64,000 nucleotides of DNA from Archilochus colubris. Taxonomy: Eukaryota; Chordata; Aves; Apodiformes; Trochilidae. Positions within the stretch are counted from its first letter, which is position 1; each line of letters opens with the position of its first letter. The stretch covers positions 168,971,400-169,035,399 of the forward strand of contig CM041083.1 in NCBI GenBank assembly GCA_023079485.1. The letters are read 5' to 3'. The notes below the pieces were generated by a model that ran no database searches, was not told where the DNA came from, and worked only from the letters and a program-made list of their open reading frames with translations. Of this stretch, positions 1-15,949 are shown in pieces. Position numbers and translations under genes: made by a program.

Positions 1-36
1 TTGCAATGACAGTATTCCACCTTTTTTTTTTTCCAG

Positions 37-121
37 AAATGTTATGAACAAAAGCAGTACAAAAATGGACTCAAGTTCTGCAAGATGATCCTCTCTAACC
101 CGAAATTTGCTGAGCATGGAG
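37..121 (+). CDS. NAA16: NAA16 exon 2
   Basis: The exon follows a T-rich acceptor (ccag, 33-36) and ends before the donor gtaact at 122. It reads [20 protein letters not shown] and on to FAEHG, about residues 19-47, in the first TPR-like helices. It starts in phase 0 and leaves one base (g) that completes the Glu codon with exon 3. It is the first exon visible; the start codon is upstream of the window. Confidence 0.96.
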
Positions 122-2522
<2,401 letters not shown>

Positions 2523-2580
2523 TGACTTCTTCTGTGTGTATGATTTTTTTGCTACATCAGTACATATTTTTTAATCACCA

Positions 2581-2651
2581 TCATAGAATGGCTTAGGTTG
2601 GAAGGGACCTTAGAGATCATCTACTCCAGCCTCTCTGCTGTGGGCAGGGTA
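2581..2651 (-). repeat. CR1 LINE 3'-end fragment
   Basis: About 70 bp beginning with the complement of the CR1 3' octamer (catagaat), followed by the characteristic ggttggaagggacct and agatcatc words. Only the extreme 3' end is retained, as is usual for 5'-truncated CR1 copies. It lies antisense to NAA16 inside intron 3. Confidence 0.85.
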
Positions 2652-5600
2652 CATAATTAAGAACATACTGTGGTCTCTATAACAATCTAAGGTGTGTACA
2701 GTATTAACTATTAATCAAATACTTGAAATTAGGTTTTATTTTCTTTTTTACAATTCTGCAGAATCTTTGAGAAATGCCTTTTATATTTTTCTTGTAGGAG
2801 AGACCTTTATGACTGCTTTCTGCAAACAATAGGTATGGCTGGTGAAATCTGTGCTTTCCTGAAGTTTTCTTCCCTTGAAAAGGGGGAAGAAATTCTATCT
2901 AGAGGTAGTCTCAAAATACCTATTTTGCCATCAAATTCAAGGTAATTGTTTAGGTCCACTGGCTTAATGACTACTACTCTTTTCTAAGCTTGTCTTCTGA
3001 AAGCTTGTACCTGTGAAATACTTAACAGCTACCCAAGAGCTTTGGGAGCTGTCTTCTGTTTATGCCACAGGTAAGATGTTACTTTGGGTATGCTCAGAAT
3101 GCCTTACTTGCTTTTCAAGCATTTGAGTTTTGTGCCATGAAATATTTAAATTAACATTAAAAATAAAATCCTTTACTATCACAGGAAACACTTTGTGATG
3201 ACCTTCTAGTTAAGACAAAAAAGGGATGGCTTTTTGCACCATTCCTATGTTAAATGCCTAAGGAGCCTGAGGTTGGGAAAAACCTCTGAGCATGTGGAGG
3301 TTAGCAGAGTTATTAGAGGTATGCCATGGAACAGTCAAAGTTAATTTATACCTTCTTATATTAAAAGCTCAACACCTAAGGAATACTAAAGCAACTTTAA
3401 TCTGTTTTAAGTCTTGCATGTTAAATCAGGGAGGAAAAGAATTTGGATGAGTTAATGGAGAGTTTTGGATGATTCTGATTCATAAACAAAATGCCAGAGT
3501 GGGGTTTATCAGCATCACTGATCCTGCTCTGCATTTTGTCTTGACTCTTAAAACTGCCTTAATACTTCCCTACAAATGCTGGAGGAATCTGTGCTTTTTC
3601 AGATCTAATTTGGAGGGAGAGTGGTCAAAGAGATTTTTAGTGGATTTTTATAATTTTTTTTTACTGTCTTGTTAAATTTACCCTAAGATGGTTAGAAGGA
3701 TTTTTGTTTTCTGAATTCAGAGAAAGTGTAAATTCATCTGAATCCTGTTGGGCACAAATGTTGTTTGGTTTTCAGTTGTATCCATAGAATGGGCTCTGGC
3801 AAAGAAAAGATGTTGCAACTCTTTGGCATTCAAGTATGTTGCTACAGCACTGCAGAGAATCCCCTAGAGTAATCTTTCTATTCTGAGTTACTTCTCTAGA
3901 GAGCACAAGCTTGCTGATAATGAATTGCTTCCAGACTGGGCATCAGGTTTGTCACAGCACTTTATCATCACCATTTGATAAATTCAAAAGAAATAGCAAA
4001 CCTCTATTACTGTTTCCATGCTTTATGAGCACCTGATGTGCTATCGTAGTGTCACTACCAAAATACCTGAATATTTCCTTGTAATAAAGATTCTTTATGC
4101 ATACTTTGCAATGGCTCATGGCTGGCTGTGAAGTTCTGATAAAAGCTTGAAGGCCTTAGTTTTTACTGAAGCAGAGCTTGGGAGGTTCTTAAACTGTTTA
4201 TATTCCCTGCTTTGTGCCAGCTTAATACTTGTCATTTGATTTAAAGAGAGAGGAAAGGAATAGCCCCTAAAGTCTCCTTAATCCAGTAGCTTGTTTCAAG
4301 GAACTGCAATACATATATGTTTTATTATTTTCTGTGATGACAAAATACACCAAAAGCACCTTCAAATATTGGTTGTTGTTTTTCCTTAGCACCTGGTAAA
4401 GCATGTGTTAAAAATAGGTGGTCACTTCAGTGTTCTGACTTGTTTAAGGGGACATAAATTTTAATTCATCTGTGGTTTTGTATATTGAGATTTGGAGTAA
4501 AATGGCTGTAAAATTGGGTAGAAATCCAAAAGCTTTCTGGTCAAACTAAGAAAAAAATCTGACCTATTATCCATGTAATGATGTGGTCAGAGATCTACAG
4601 TTATGTCAAGAATAAATTTTGGATATGGTCATGTTATGCTGAGGACACTGTAGGAACTCACACAAGATTGTCCAGAGCTGTCTGCTCTAATAAATCAGTG
4701 ACAGCCTATTTTATTGGCTTCTGTCAGCTGTTAATTTTTTTTACTCTCAGTCTTGACTACTATACACACTTACTTCTGGATAGGTTTATGCTTTTCATTA
4801 CTTAATTGCTTAGTAAAGAATGATTTATGAAAGATTAAACCAGGTAACCAAATGAATCCAGAACTGGTAATGATGCCTGATAAATTACTGAAGGCATCCT
4901 CTTAATCTAAATACATGGTTAAAATGCACATTAATTCTTTTAGACTGAATTGTCTTGATCTAGGCAAGAATCTAAAATACCAGTAGTAGTGAGGCAGGTA
5001 TGTGAAGACACTACATTTCACTTTGATCCATGTGCTTGAACTCCAAATAGGTGAGGCAGGATTTATAGAAAAAGGTAGTAATAGACCAGCTGCTGTAACT
5101 GTATCTAAAATTGTATCATCCCTCTTTCCTATTTTGTCATGATGGCAATAGCTGCTCTCCTAGAAGTCTCAAGGATGCATATGGGAATTTTTGTGTGCTT
5201 CAAAGGGTTGAAAAGGGTTTGGCATTCCCATAGAAATGCAAAAGTGTGTTTCTTGCTTCAGTATTAAAAGTTTCCTTCAGGCAATTAATTCTCACAAGTG
5301 TTTTCATTGGAGTCTTATATTTGTTATTTTGTTCTTGATAATTACAAACTTTATATCATCAGATCTAGACCTCACTTCAAGATGGGAACCTTTCTAAGAG
5401 GGAACTTGGTTTCTTTGATTAGCTTGACCTGGTTATCCCATTGGATTTCTTTTATGTGGTTTCTCAGCTATTTGAGGTGCAAAGTTTAGAAGCTATTGTA
5501 TCTTTGGAGGGGACAGTTGCTTGTTTCAGTTCAATAACATGAGTTATTTGTGCTACCTTAATTGAAAGTAGATGAAAGGTGCCTATACCTCTGCCCAAGG

Positions 5601-5754
5601 TTTGCTGTGGTTTGCTGTTTCAGGGACACATGGGAGAGATTCTTGAGACAGCTTTTGAGTCACTTCAAATTTGAAGATCAGAGCAAGTTCAGATATACTC
5701 ATGTGAAACATTGCCTCAGTGGGCTACTAATAGCCTGGAGCAGCACAACATAGA

Positions 5755-6147
5755 TCATAGAATCATAGAATGGTTTGGGTCAGAAGGGACCTCTAAAGGT
5801 CATCTAGTCCCATGTCCCTGCAGTAAGCAAGGGGCATCCTCAGCTAGATCAGGTCGCTCAGAGCTTTGTTGAGCTTCACCTTGGATTTCTCCAGGGATGA
5901 GGCCTCAACTACCTCCCTGGACAGTCTGTTCCATTTTTCCACTTTGGCTGTGGTAAAGAACTGGTAAATGCTCATTGCCCTATCACAACAGGTCTTTGTG
6001 AACAGTCCCTCTCCAACCTTCTTGTAGGTCCCCTTCAGATACTGGAAGGTCACTGTTAGGTCTCCCCAGAGCATTCTTTTCTCCAGGCTGAACAACCCCA
6101 GCTCCCTCAGCCCATCTTCACAGAGAAGTATTCCAGCACCCTGAGCA
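5755..6147 (-). repeat. CR1 LINE fragment, 3' end plus end of ORF2
   Basis: About 390 bp starting with the doubled octamer complement (tcatagaatcatagaat), then the CR1 3' UTR and the degenerate C-terminal part of the reverse-transcriptase ORF. Translated on the minus strand it reads MFSLEKRMLWGDLTVTFQYL, matching the CR1 pattern [16 protein letters not shown]. It is antisense to NAA16 and lies within intron 3. Confidence 0.92.
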
Positions 6148-6799
6148 GTTTGTCAAGTAATCTTTTAATGTGACTTTTGGAGATGGATGTAAAAACACAG
6201 TGTAATGCATTGTTATGATCTATGTTGTTGGCTTCATGCTTTGAAGTCAGAATCTTCTCCCACAAGCAGTTTATTCTGGAAAACCTGTTGAAATATTACA
6301 CTACTGGTACAAATCTGTGACGCCAAGAATGTGACAAAGACATTTATTTTTGTCATTTAATCAAGCGTAGCTTTGTCTCTACCTTACAGTAAGATATGGA
6401 GATTTGAGGTTACAGAAGGACACAGGAGGAAAAGCAAAACTTGTGCACCAATTGCACTGATTAGAGTGAGACATTTCTAGGAGTAGGGGTTCTTACTGTG
6501 ATTGCAATAGTATGTTTTAAACAACACCACTCTAAGCATAACTCCTCTGGGTCTTGTGGCATCATTTTGTTTTTATAACAGTGTTTTGGAGTTCTTATGG
6601 AATGTGACATAGCAGAAGATTTAAAAATGAGACCTCCTGCTTACTTGGAAGCATTGAATATGTTAATGTGTGTCTGTAAAGTCTGCCTGCATTAATCACA
6701 CTTAATTTACAAGGGTGCTGGACCTGCAAGGAGCAAATTGAGTTGTTTTATCTGTAACACAAGTGCACTGCAGTTACTTTGTGAAAATGATGACTATAC

Positions 6800-8016
<1,217 letters not shown>

Positions 8017-8151
8017 GAAACAAGATACCAGCTACTTCAGCTGCGTCCTACACAGCGGGCTTCTTGGATTGGATATGCCATTGCATACCACTTACTAAAA
8101 GATTATGATATGGCCTTAAAATTACTTGAAGAGTTTAGGAAAACCCAACAG
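8017..8151 (+). CDS. NAA16: NAA16 exon 5
   Basis: A 45-codon phase 0/0 exon encoding [20 protein letters not shown] then [20 protein letters not shown] and RKTQQ (about residues 135-179). [17 protein letters not shown] is one of the most conserved TPR segments of the family; [14 protein letters not shown] is the NAA16 form. It is preceded by a long polypyrimidine tract and followed by gtaaga. Confidence 0.97.
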
Positions 8152-8201
8152 GTAAGACTCCCTAGTCTGGAAGAGAACACTTTATGAGGCAGGATCTGAG
8201 G

Positions 8202-8233
8202 AATTAGTTCTTCATAATTGGGAAGAACTAATT
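8202..8233. repeat. Perfect 12-bp inverted repeat
   Basis: Arms aattagttcttc (8202-8213) and gaagaactaatt (8222-8233) are exact reverse complements with an 8-nt loop. In pre-mRNA this could fold 50 nt downstream of the exon 5 donor. Whether it has a role is unknown. Confidence 0.7.
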
Positions 8234-11200
8234 AGGAAGTAGTTCAGAATTAGGAAGAAATTTAGTATTTGGGGAGCTTTCTGCTTTGAGCACAAAGCTT
8301 TCCAGGAGCTTCACAGCTGATGCAAATTATTAGGAGTACTTTTTCTCCTTTCAATAGACTGTTTGGGTTCAGGATATAGCAGTAGACTGATGTGGAGTAT
8401 CTGAATATTTTAATGTTTATGAGGCTTATAGTTTAAGAAAGCCTCTTATCTTGTCCCTTTAAACAGTACTTTCTGAACTTTATCTCGTGTGGTGTTGGTT
8501 GTTCATGGTTGCCCTTTGTCCTGCCATAGCCTGGGTGGCATTATATCTCTACAAAGAATGTGAAAAACTTTCCCATTGCTTTGTATGCATCCGTAATTAT
8601 CCACGTGGTGCTTGGTGTCAAAGTAACAGGAAAGAATAGCTGAAAATCATCTGAAGATTTTGTGATACTGAGGCTTGTTGGAGTAATTTAATGGTACGGT
8701 GCTAAAATCACTGTGTATAACCTTGTCTAAAAGAGACACCTTTTCCTTGTTCTGTTAGTGGTAACACAGAACTATAAAGTCTGAATTAACAGAGCAGAGT
8801 GAATGTGTTGGCTATTCTGTAACATGGAAAAAAATGCTCGGAAGGCGTTCTGAAAGTATCATGTGCAGATACTAAATTAATACCTGACCTATAGATTGTG
8901 ATTTTATTTTTTTTAAAGCAAAATTCTTTCACCCTTTCTGAGCTTTGAGATTACTGCATTTGAGGTCTTACCCAGTCCAAATGGGACTAACTGAAAAAAA
9001 AAAAAAGCATTTTAGTAGTTGTTAGAAGGCAGCCCAGTATTTGTGTCTTGATTATATATTGTGGTCAAGCAAAGGGTGTTGCAAGCCAGGTAAATGTAAA
9101 TTGACATTTCAAAAGAGTTGTTACTTGAGTATTGACTAAAAGCTGAAAACAGTTAAGTTTAGATGATAATTGGGTTGTCTTTTATGAGTGTTTTACAGAA
9201 AAAAAACCTCATGGTTCTGGAATGAGTCAGCAGAGCCCAGTCTAAGTTCACTGTCAAAATCACTGTTTAGATTAAAAAGAATTTATAATAGATGGGAAAA
9301 CTGTAAATTATGTGTAAGAAAATGAGGTCCTTCCAAGGAAAGAGAGGACTTAGCAGTGATATTTGCCTCTTTGAGACTGAAAGGGATGCTGTTAATGTTG
9401 TCTTTTCTAAAAGGTTGTGTTTAAATATACTTGTTCAAGGGCAGTTATGGTTATACTCTTCTGTTTATTGCCCAAGCCAGATTTAAGTACCATCTGTCAT
9501 AGATGAAGATATTAAATGAGTTCAGTCTGCTGTGCAAATAATCCTCACGATCTTAAATTTAACCACAGAAAGAAATCCTGATATGATCTCAAGCCCTGAT
9601 GCTGTGTTTTACTGAAACTTGGAAGTATTTGGAGAATTTTCATTAGAAGGAAAATGATTTGTACTTCGACAAACTTCAGCTGTTTAACTGTTGATTCAGC
9701 ATAATATCAGTCACAGGCAAATGGTGGAAAAGCTGGGAAACTGTTAAAGGACAGAAATGGGCTATCAATGTTGGACCACATGGGTTGATAGAAACTCAGT
9801 GATGTCAAGACTTCCCTCTTTTTTTGAGATTTGGTAGAGACAGTGAAGTGGCATGTTGTGTTTTCTCCTCCAAATCACGAAGCTAACATGGTTGTCCTCA
9901 TGTTTAATTATCTTGCTAATAAAGTATTGTACTCTGCTGTGCTAGCTCCATAAGGAGTACAGTCCCGTGTAGAGCCCCAACCACTTGAAGAGATGGTGTG
10001 TTTGGTCCAGAAGGGTCAGGAGAGCCCAAGCAAACAGAGCTCAGTTTTGTTACACTTGAGCTCTTCTTCCATATTTAGGGACTATGTGACTGTTTGTGTG
10101 GTCTCTGGATATTTGACAGTCCTGGACTTGCAGCAGGATTTAATTCAGGATACTCCCTTGATCTTTGAGGACATACACTTCTTCTTACTTTACTTTCCAG
10201 ATCTCCCTCTTGCCCTGTATTTTACATGCAGTGCGATGCAGTAGATGAACTCTTGTGACTGACTTAATAGAATATTGCAGGTGACTGTGATAAAAGAGTT
10301 ATATTGTTCAGGGTTTAAAAGGAGGGTTGAAAGACTGAAGTGCTTTCAAATCTCTAGTGAATGGGAGTCTTCAACAACCAAATGTTTTAGTTTTTTGATG
10401 ACTATTAGGCCTAATACTGTTTACCATTATTAATGAATGAAGAAGTAAATGTAATATGTTATGTAAAATGCTACTGTCAAAATAATAAATGCTGGTGATG
10501 TAGGGTGATCATATTCATTTACTTGGATTGCTCAGGCAGCTCTGTCTATTCAGATGTGAAATAACACAGCCAAAAAACCAAGCAGTAAAACTAAGAAAAA
10601 GATCAAGGATCTGTCACTTTAGTGATTGTAGGTGCGTATCTGGAGATGCAGTATTGCAAAGTAATGGAGCTAATCTAGCTACAAGCTGTTGCCAAAACCA
10701 ACAGTCTGACTTTTTCCTGTGTGCTCCCACTGCTTCCTTGTGCAGCACTGGTTGACTCGTGGAGGGCTGGTTCAGGAAGCCAAAGTGACAGAAAAATAAT
10801 CACTCTTTTGAAGGATTGATTGGCTGAACTGAACAACTGTGAGGTGAGAGGGGAAAGAGGAAGGGGAATAATAGAGGGAAGTGAACTGCCTTTGTTGATT
10901 TGGGTTGCAGTTAGGTTGAGTTAGTGTATTGCAGAATTATCCCTTGGGGCAGACTTAGAGGTGAAAAGCAAAAAACACCCTTATTTCTGAGAAGCAGGAA
11001 TTGTTTCTATAGAGCACTGATCACTGAGATATTAAGACACTGTTTTTAAAAAGTTAGGAAGTGAAAAGAAAGATAGGGAAATAGAGGGCTATAGAAAATG
11101 CTGTCTAGAGAAGGACAGAGATTCTCTTTATTTGCTATAAGCAGAAAAAGCCTAGGTGGTTCTAGTACAGTTTATTTAGTGACTGGTTTGGAGAAGAATG

Positions 11201-12258
11201 GTAGCTAGGAAGTGGGGAAAAACAAAGGAACAAGTAGTGGCAGGAAGTTTAGCAACGAATTCAAACGATAGATCACTTTTTATCACTGACAGTGTTATTC
11301 TGATGGCTAAGTTATCATTAGCAATAGCAAATTTTCTGTCTCTCAGTGCGTGCAAATCAACACTGCCTGTCATCTGAAAGCTGTAAATTGTCCAGATTCC
11401 CTGTATTTCAGTCAAAAAAGGTTACAAGGTTGAGTGCAGACAGCACTGCAGGAAATAGAACAGCTGATGCTGACCAAGTTGAATCAAATGATTTTAGAGT
11501 CACTTCAGAACTTAAATTTTGGGAACCAGGGTGTAAAACAACTATGCAATTTGTTTTACTGTTGTATGTCCCACTTTTCCTTTCTTCTTTTCCAGAATAA
11601 AATTTTTATTCTTAATTTTTATTTTATTCCTAATTTCTGCATCAGGCCCACAATTACAGATATGGACAGAAAACCTCTGGAGTTTTGGGGGTCTGCTCTT
11701 AGGTATGTTTTGGCTGAATCTTGTCACGTTCTTTCAGTGACAGTTATGTTAGGGCACCTGCAGTTGTAAAGTTGATTGGTTTTGGGTTTTTTTTTTTTCC
11801 AGAAGAGGAAGAAATTTATTCTGAAGCTGCAAAATTTAATTAAAGATGAAGTTGGACATCTCATGTCCAAGAGTTATACTGCTTCTGGGGGGAGGGGTGG
11901 AGTACAGATACACTGTGCAGGAGAGTACTTTTTATAGAATCTTATTCTTTATAAGACAGTCTGATAATTCAGATTAAGTAATGGGGTTATAAACTGCTTG
12001 CCTTCTGATGAATTGCAAACTTATATCAACATTAACCTGATGAGCTTTCAAAATCTCTTAAATTAACTTTTCTTAAAACTGCTTTTAAAAATGGCTTTTT
12101 AAATGGAGTGACAGTAAGTGCAATAGCTTTTTGGTGGATTTGCTCTGCGTAAGAGAGAATTAATTTGATTTGGGTTTTTTTCAATATTTTGTAATTTCTT
12201 TTTTGTCCTGCCAAGCTAGAAGAGCTTCAGTGAGGTTAATAGATCTGTTTCTTGTCTT

Positions 12259-12287
12259 ATGTGTGTGTGTGTATATATATATATATG
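12259..12287. repeat. TG/TA dinucleotide microsatellite
   Basis: About seven TG units run directly into about eight TA units, making a compound dinucleotide repeat in intron 5. Likely length-polymorphic. Confidence 0.9.
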
Positions 12288-14134
12288 GATTTTGGGGTAA
12301 TCAGTGTTTTGAAGGCTTTAGACCAATCATGATGTGCTTAAAAGCCATGCTATTTGTGGAATTAAGATATTGTGTATTGTAGAAGATTCTCATGAAGAGA
12401 GAACAGGACTGAACTAAGTTGGTGCTAGCTGGTTTCAGTGCTGTGGTACTGCAGTGAGGAGAAGCAGCAAGACATGCTGAAATGCTTAACCCCTATTGCA
12501 TATGTCAGCTCTGTGAAATAGTTAAAAATGCTTTCCAGGTAGCTTTTTGTCAGTGGCTTCCTGTGTTTAGATAAAAATTGAGCAAAGATGGTAACAGAAG
12601 TGGAGCTGCAGATAGAGGAAATATATTAAGAAATGGGTAGCATTTCGTGCTGTCTGGTGACTGTAGTATGTTCAAGGTCTGGTCTTGTTTCAGTAGTCAT
12701 TATTTGCAATAGTAGTTAGCAGTTACTAAGAAATAATGGAATTGTTATTTTCAGCCCTGAAACTCATCTTCTTTGTCAGATAAAGATTTCTTTATAGTAT
12801 TTTTAATTACGCTATCTTTCAGAACAGTTCTAATAAAAAGAACTTCACAGTACTGTAAATGGTGCCTCTAAAAAATTCACAGTTAAATCTCTATAAATCT
12901 TAAATCTCAAAATTCACTGTGCTTAGGGAAGGGCAAGATTCTTTAATATGATTCTTTTCAACCAATTTGTTCTAATTTTGTTTGTTTGTTAAATTACTTG
13001 GTTCCTTAAAGAAGGCAGAGGAAAGAGCAACTCAGGGAAAAGTATTAATAAACTATTTGGTGATCAGTGTGACTTCTAAGTGTTGATTGCTGAGGAAGAA
13101 AAAGTATGTAATGTCATGAGAAATAAAATAATTCATGTTCATCAAGCTCAGCTTATCTATTTTTACTTAAACAAGTCAGACTAACCAACTCTTCTAAAAT
13201 TTCCACTTAGGCAGGCATTGTATTTCACACAGTAGACTGCTGTATAGATCTGCTGAACATTATTTGTAGACTTCTGCATTTCATATCTGAAATCCTTGCA
13301 ATTTACTTGTAGTTGGAGTAGCTTCTCTGTGTATTAGTGAAGAGCACTTAGTATGATACAAGTACTGTAACTCTGGTAAGACTTTTCATTGCCTAAAAAC
13401 ACTTTAGGTTGTTATCTCTAGAAAGGAATACTTTTGAGTGTCATCCTGTTTCAGTGGCTAATGTATAACTGGAAGGTAGATGACCCTCTAGTTTTACTAT
13501 AGGCTGTACACAAACTCCTCCCAGGTATCCACCTGGCAGCACACAAAAATAATTTTCTGTTGCTTGAAATTACTCTTTACACGCTCGTGCACTGTACATT
13601 CTGAGGGATTGAAGTATAGTATAGAGAACACTTAGAGAGAATACTGTAAGTTTCCTGTCTGAAAAATTCTAGATGTCAGGCTATGACCTGTATTTGGGTG
13701 GTTTGTTGCTCTTGGAAAGAGTTGGATATGGAATTTTTGGTATGGTGAAAATGAGTATTGTGATATCCCAGCAATCTGCAACAGAACTTGGGTCCAAAAT
13801 GCTGTGGCCTGTGAGTCCTTCAGAAGAGATTACCAATATCTCTGCAAATTTTGTTGGATTGTATTAGAGAAGGCAAGGATTGTGTTTTTAATTAGCTTGC
13901 CACAGTGATAGATGAGAGGAATACAGGAATTCTTTTGAACTGTTCTGTGACAAAGGATATCTTGAATTAATCTAATTTGCTTGAGAATAATGGAAGTTAT
14001 CCATCAAACATTCAAAATGTCAATACAAACAGACATGATGTATTCTGTAGCCTGGATCTTGTGTTCTGTAGTGTTGCATATGGTTGAGATACAGGTAACT
14101 CTTAACTAACATACTGCTTTTTTTCTTCCCCCAG

Positions 14135-14288
14135 ATTCCTCCTAATAAAATAGATTATGAATATAGTGAACTGATTTTATATCAAAATCAAGTGATGAGA
14201 GAGGCAGATCTATTTCAGGAGTCTTTAGAACATATAGAGACATATGAAAAGCAAATATGTGATAAATTAATAGTAGAAGAAATCAAAG
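14135..14288 (+). CDS. NAA16: NAA16 exon 6
   Basis: It encodes [20 protein letters not shown], then [20 protein letters not shown] and [11 protein letters not shown] (about residues 180-231), TPR helices of the middle solenoid. The first codon is Ile where I recall Val in human NAA16. The exon leaves one base (g) before gtaagt, which forms a Gly codon with exon 7. Confidence 0.97.
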
Positions 14289-15829
14289 GTAAGTCATACT
14301 TCTTTCCTCAGCCAGTTTTGCTTTGAACTTTTGCTACTGGCTTTCAAATACCATAAAGCAGTGAAAAAAGCAGCATGTTAAATCTTAAATTTGTTTGAAG
14401 CAGTTACTAGAGGGAAAACTGGTAACACCAGATTTACAGTTTGGTAGGACAAGTTACTTCAGCACCAAAGTGGATAGTGGATGCAAGTAGTTGAACTTGG
14501 GTTCATGCAGGAACAGAGGAGATATCAGTGTTTATTATATCAGTGCATACTAGAGAAGCTTTCTGTAAATAAGAGCTGGTATAACCCAGTTTTATTAGCA
14601 TGAAGAAGAATCCCATGAAGGATACTCTTTGTAGTACAAACACCATTTAATGCTTTGGGGTTTGTTTTTTTATTGAAGTATCAGTCTTATTTTCTTTCTT
14701 TACTTTCTGGTGCACTTACATGTATTGCCCTACTTAAGTGAGCACAGAAGTTGACATTTTTTTGTTAAAAATACCCCACAGTTGTTTTGTGGATTTGAAG
14801 TACTAGTACTGAGTCTGGATGTGCACAATTTTATGGTGTAATAGCATGTATTCTTCAACTGCTCCATGCTTGCACAGTTGTGGTGGGTTGACCCTGACCA
14901 GCAAGTAAGCCCCACGCAGCTGCTCGATTCCTTCTCCCAGCCTCCCCTGTCAGGCCAGGGAAGATAGAGAGTAAGAAGAGCAAAAGCAATAAAACTCGTG
15001 TGTTGAGATACCTTAAGTGAAGGAAAGAGGAAGGAAAAATCACAACCCAGATTCCCAAGTGATGCAAAGACCATCACTCACTTCCTCCCAGAAGCAGACT
15101 GCTGCTCAGCTAGTCTCAGAGCACTGTCCACCTGCCCAAACACTCCTTCCCCTCAAGTTTTATTACTGAGCGTGACACTATATACAGCTTGAAATATCTG
15201 GCCAGTTGGGGTCACCTGTCTGGTCCCAATTTATTGTCCTGCTTGGTGAATGGCAGAGTGGGAGTAAGAAGACAGAGCCTTGGTGCTTTACAAGGACTGC
15301 TCACCTGTAATGGAAACATCAGTGTATTATCAGCATGTAGTCACAGATCCTGAAACACAGCACTATAGGGGCTGCTGTGGAGAAAATCAATTCCATGCCA
15401 GCCAGACTCTCTTGAACAATTTATCTAGAAGCAAACAAGTGTGATTTAACTGGTTAAAAGCTGTTTAGTTGGTGTGGAAAAAGTAAAGTAGTTAAGTGAA
15501 CAGCCTGGTAAGAAGTGATGCTCATGTGTTGGGACTCTTGGAAGGATGAGTTGCTTTTTTGATAATCTCAGTTTTTAAATTCACAGATACAGATATTCAA
15601 ATACTCTCATTTCACAGGTGCTGAGTGCTCCAAACTGTGTTGAGCTGTAGCTGTGATAGTGTCAAGTAGCACTTGCAGTACACTGTAAATACCCTTGGAA
15701 AAATAAACCCTCTATTTAAGTACCTAATATGATTAAGCCCAGTATTATGATGTGGTTTTGTAAACTTTACTCCCAAGTCATCAGTGTTTTGTCATGCAAT
15801 TCACAGTTCTTTCTTTGTGTTGTTTTTAG
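14289..15829 (+). other. NAA16: NAA16 intron 6
   Basis: A 1,541-bp U2-type intron (gtaagt to tttttag). About one third of it is an antisense solo LTR (14879 to about 15418). The rest shows no recognisable element. Confidence 0.85.
14879..15418 (-). mobile_element. Solo LTR of an avian endogenous retrovirus
   Basis: About 540 bp beginning TGTGGTGGGTTGACCCTG on the plus strand, a start I recognise from a common bird ERV LTR family. Read on the minus strand it has a TATA box (the complement of ctatata, near 15178) followed closely by an AATAAA signal (complement near 15160). No primer-binding site or gag/pol/env remnant adjoins either side, so it is a solo LTR. The right end is uncertain and no clear target-site duplication was found, so the copy is old. 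It is antisense to NAA16. Confidence 0.8.
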
Positions 15830-15949
15830 GAGAGATGTTGCTGAAGTTGGGAAGACTGAAAGAAGCTGGTGAGGTATACAGGGAGTTAATTGAGCGCAAT
15901 GCAGAAAACTGGTATTATTATGAAGGCTTGGAAAAGGCCCTACAACCTA
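15830..15949 (+). CDS. NAA16: NAA16 exon 7
   Basis: It encodes [20 protein letters not shown] then [20 protein letters not shown] (about residues 231-271). LGRLKEA.EVY is a clear TPR A-helix/B-helix pair. Phase 1 in, phase 1 out; the donor gtaagt at 15950 splits a Ser codon (a|gc) with exon 8. Confidence 0.97.

Larger units (their letters stand above)
8152..14134 (+). other. NAA16: NAA16 intron 5
   Basis: A 5,983-bp U2-type intron (gtaaga to ccccag). It contains a perfect 12-bp inverted repeat 50 nt after the donor and a TG/TA microsatellite at 12259. No CR1 or LTR was recognised, and no coding frame with protein character. Confidence 0.85.
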
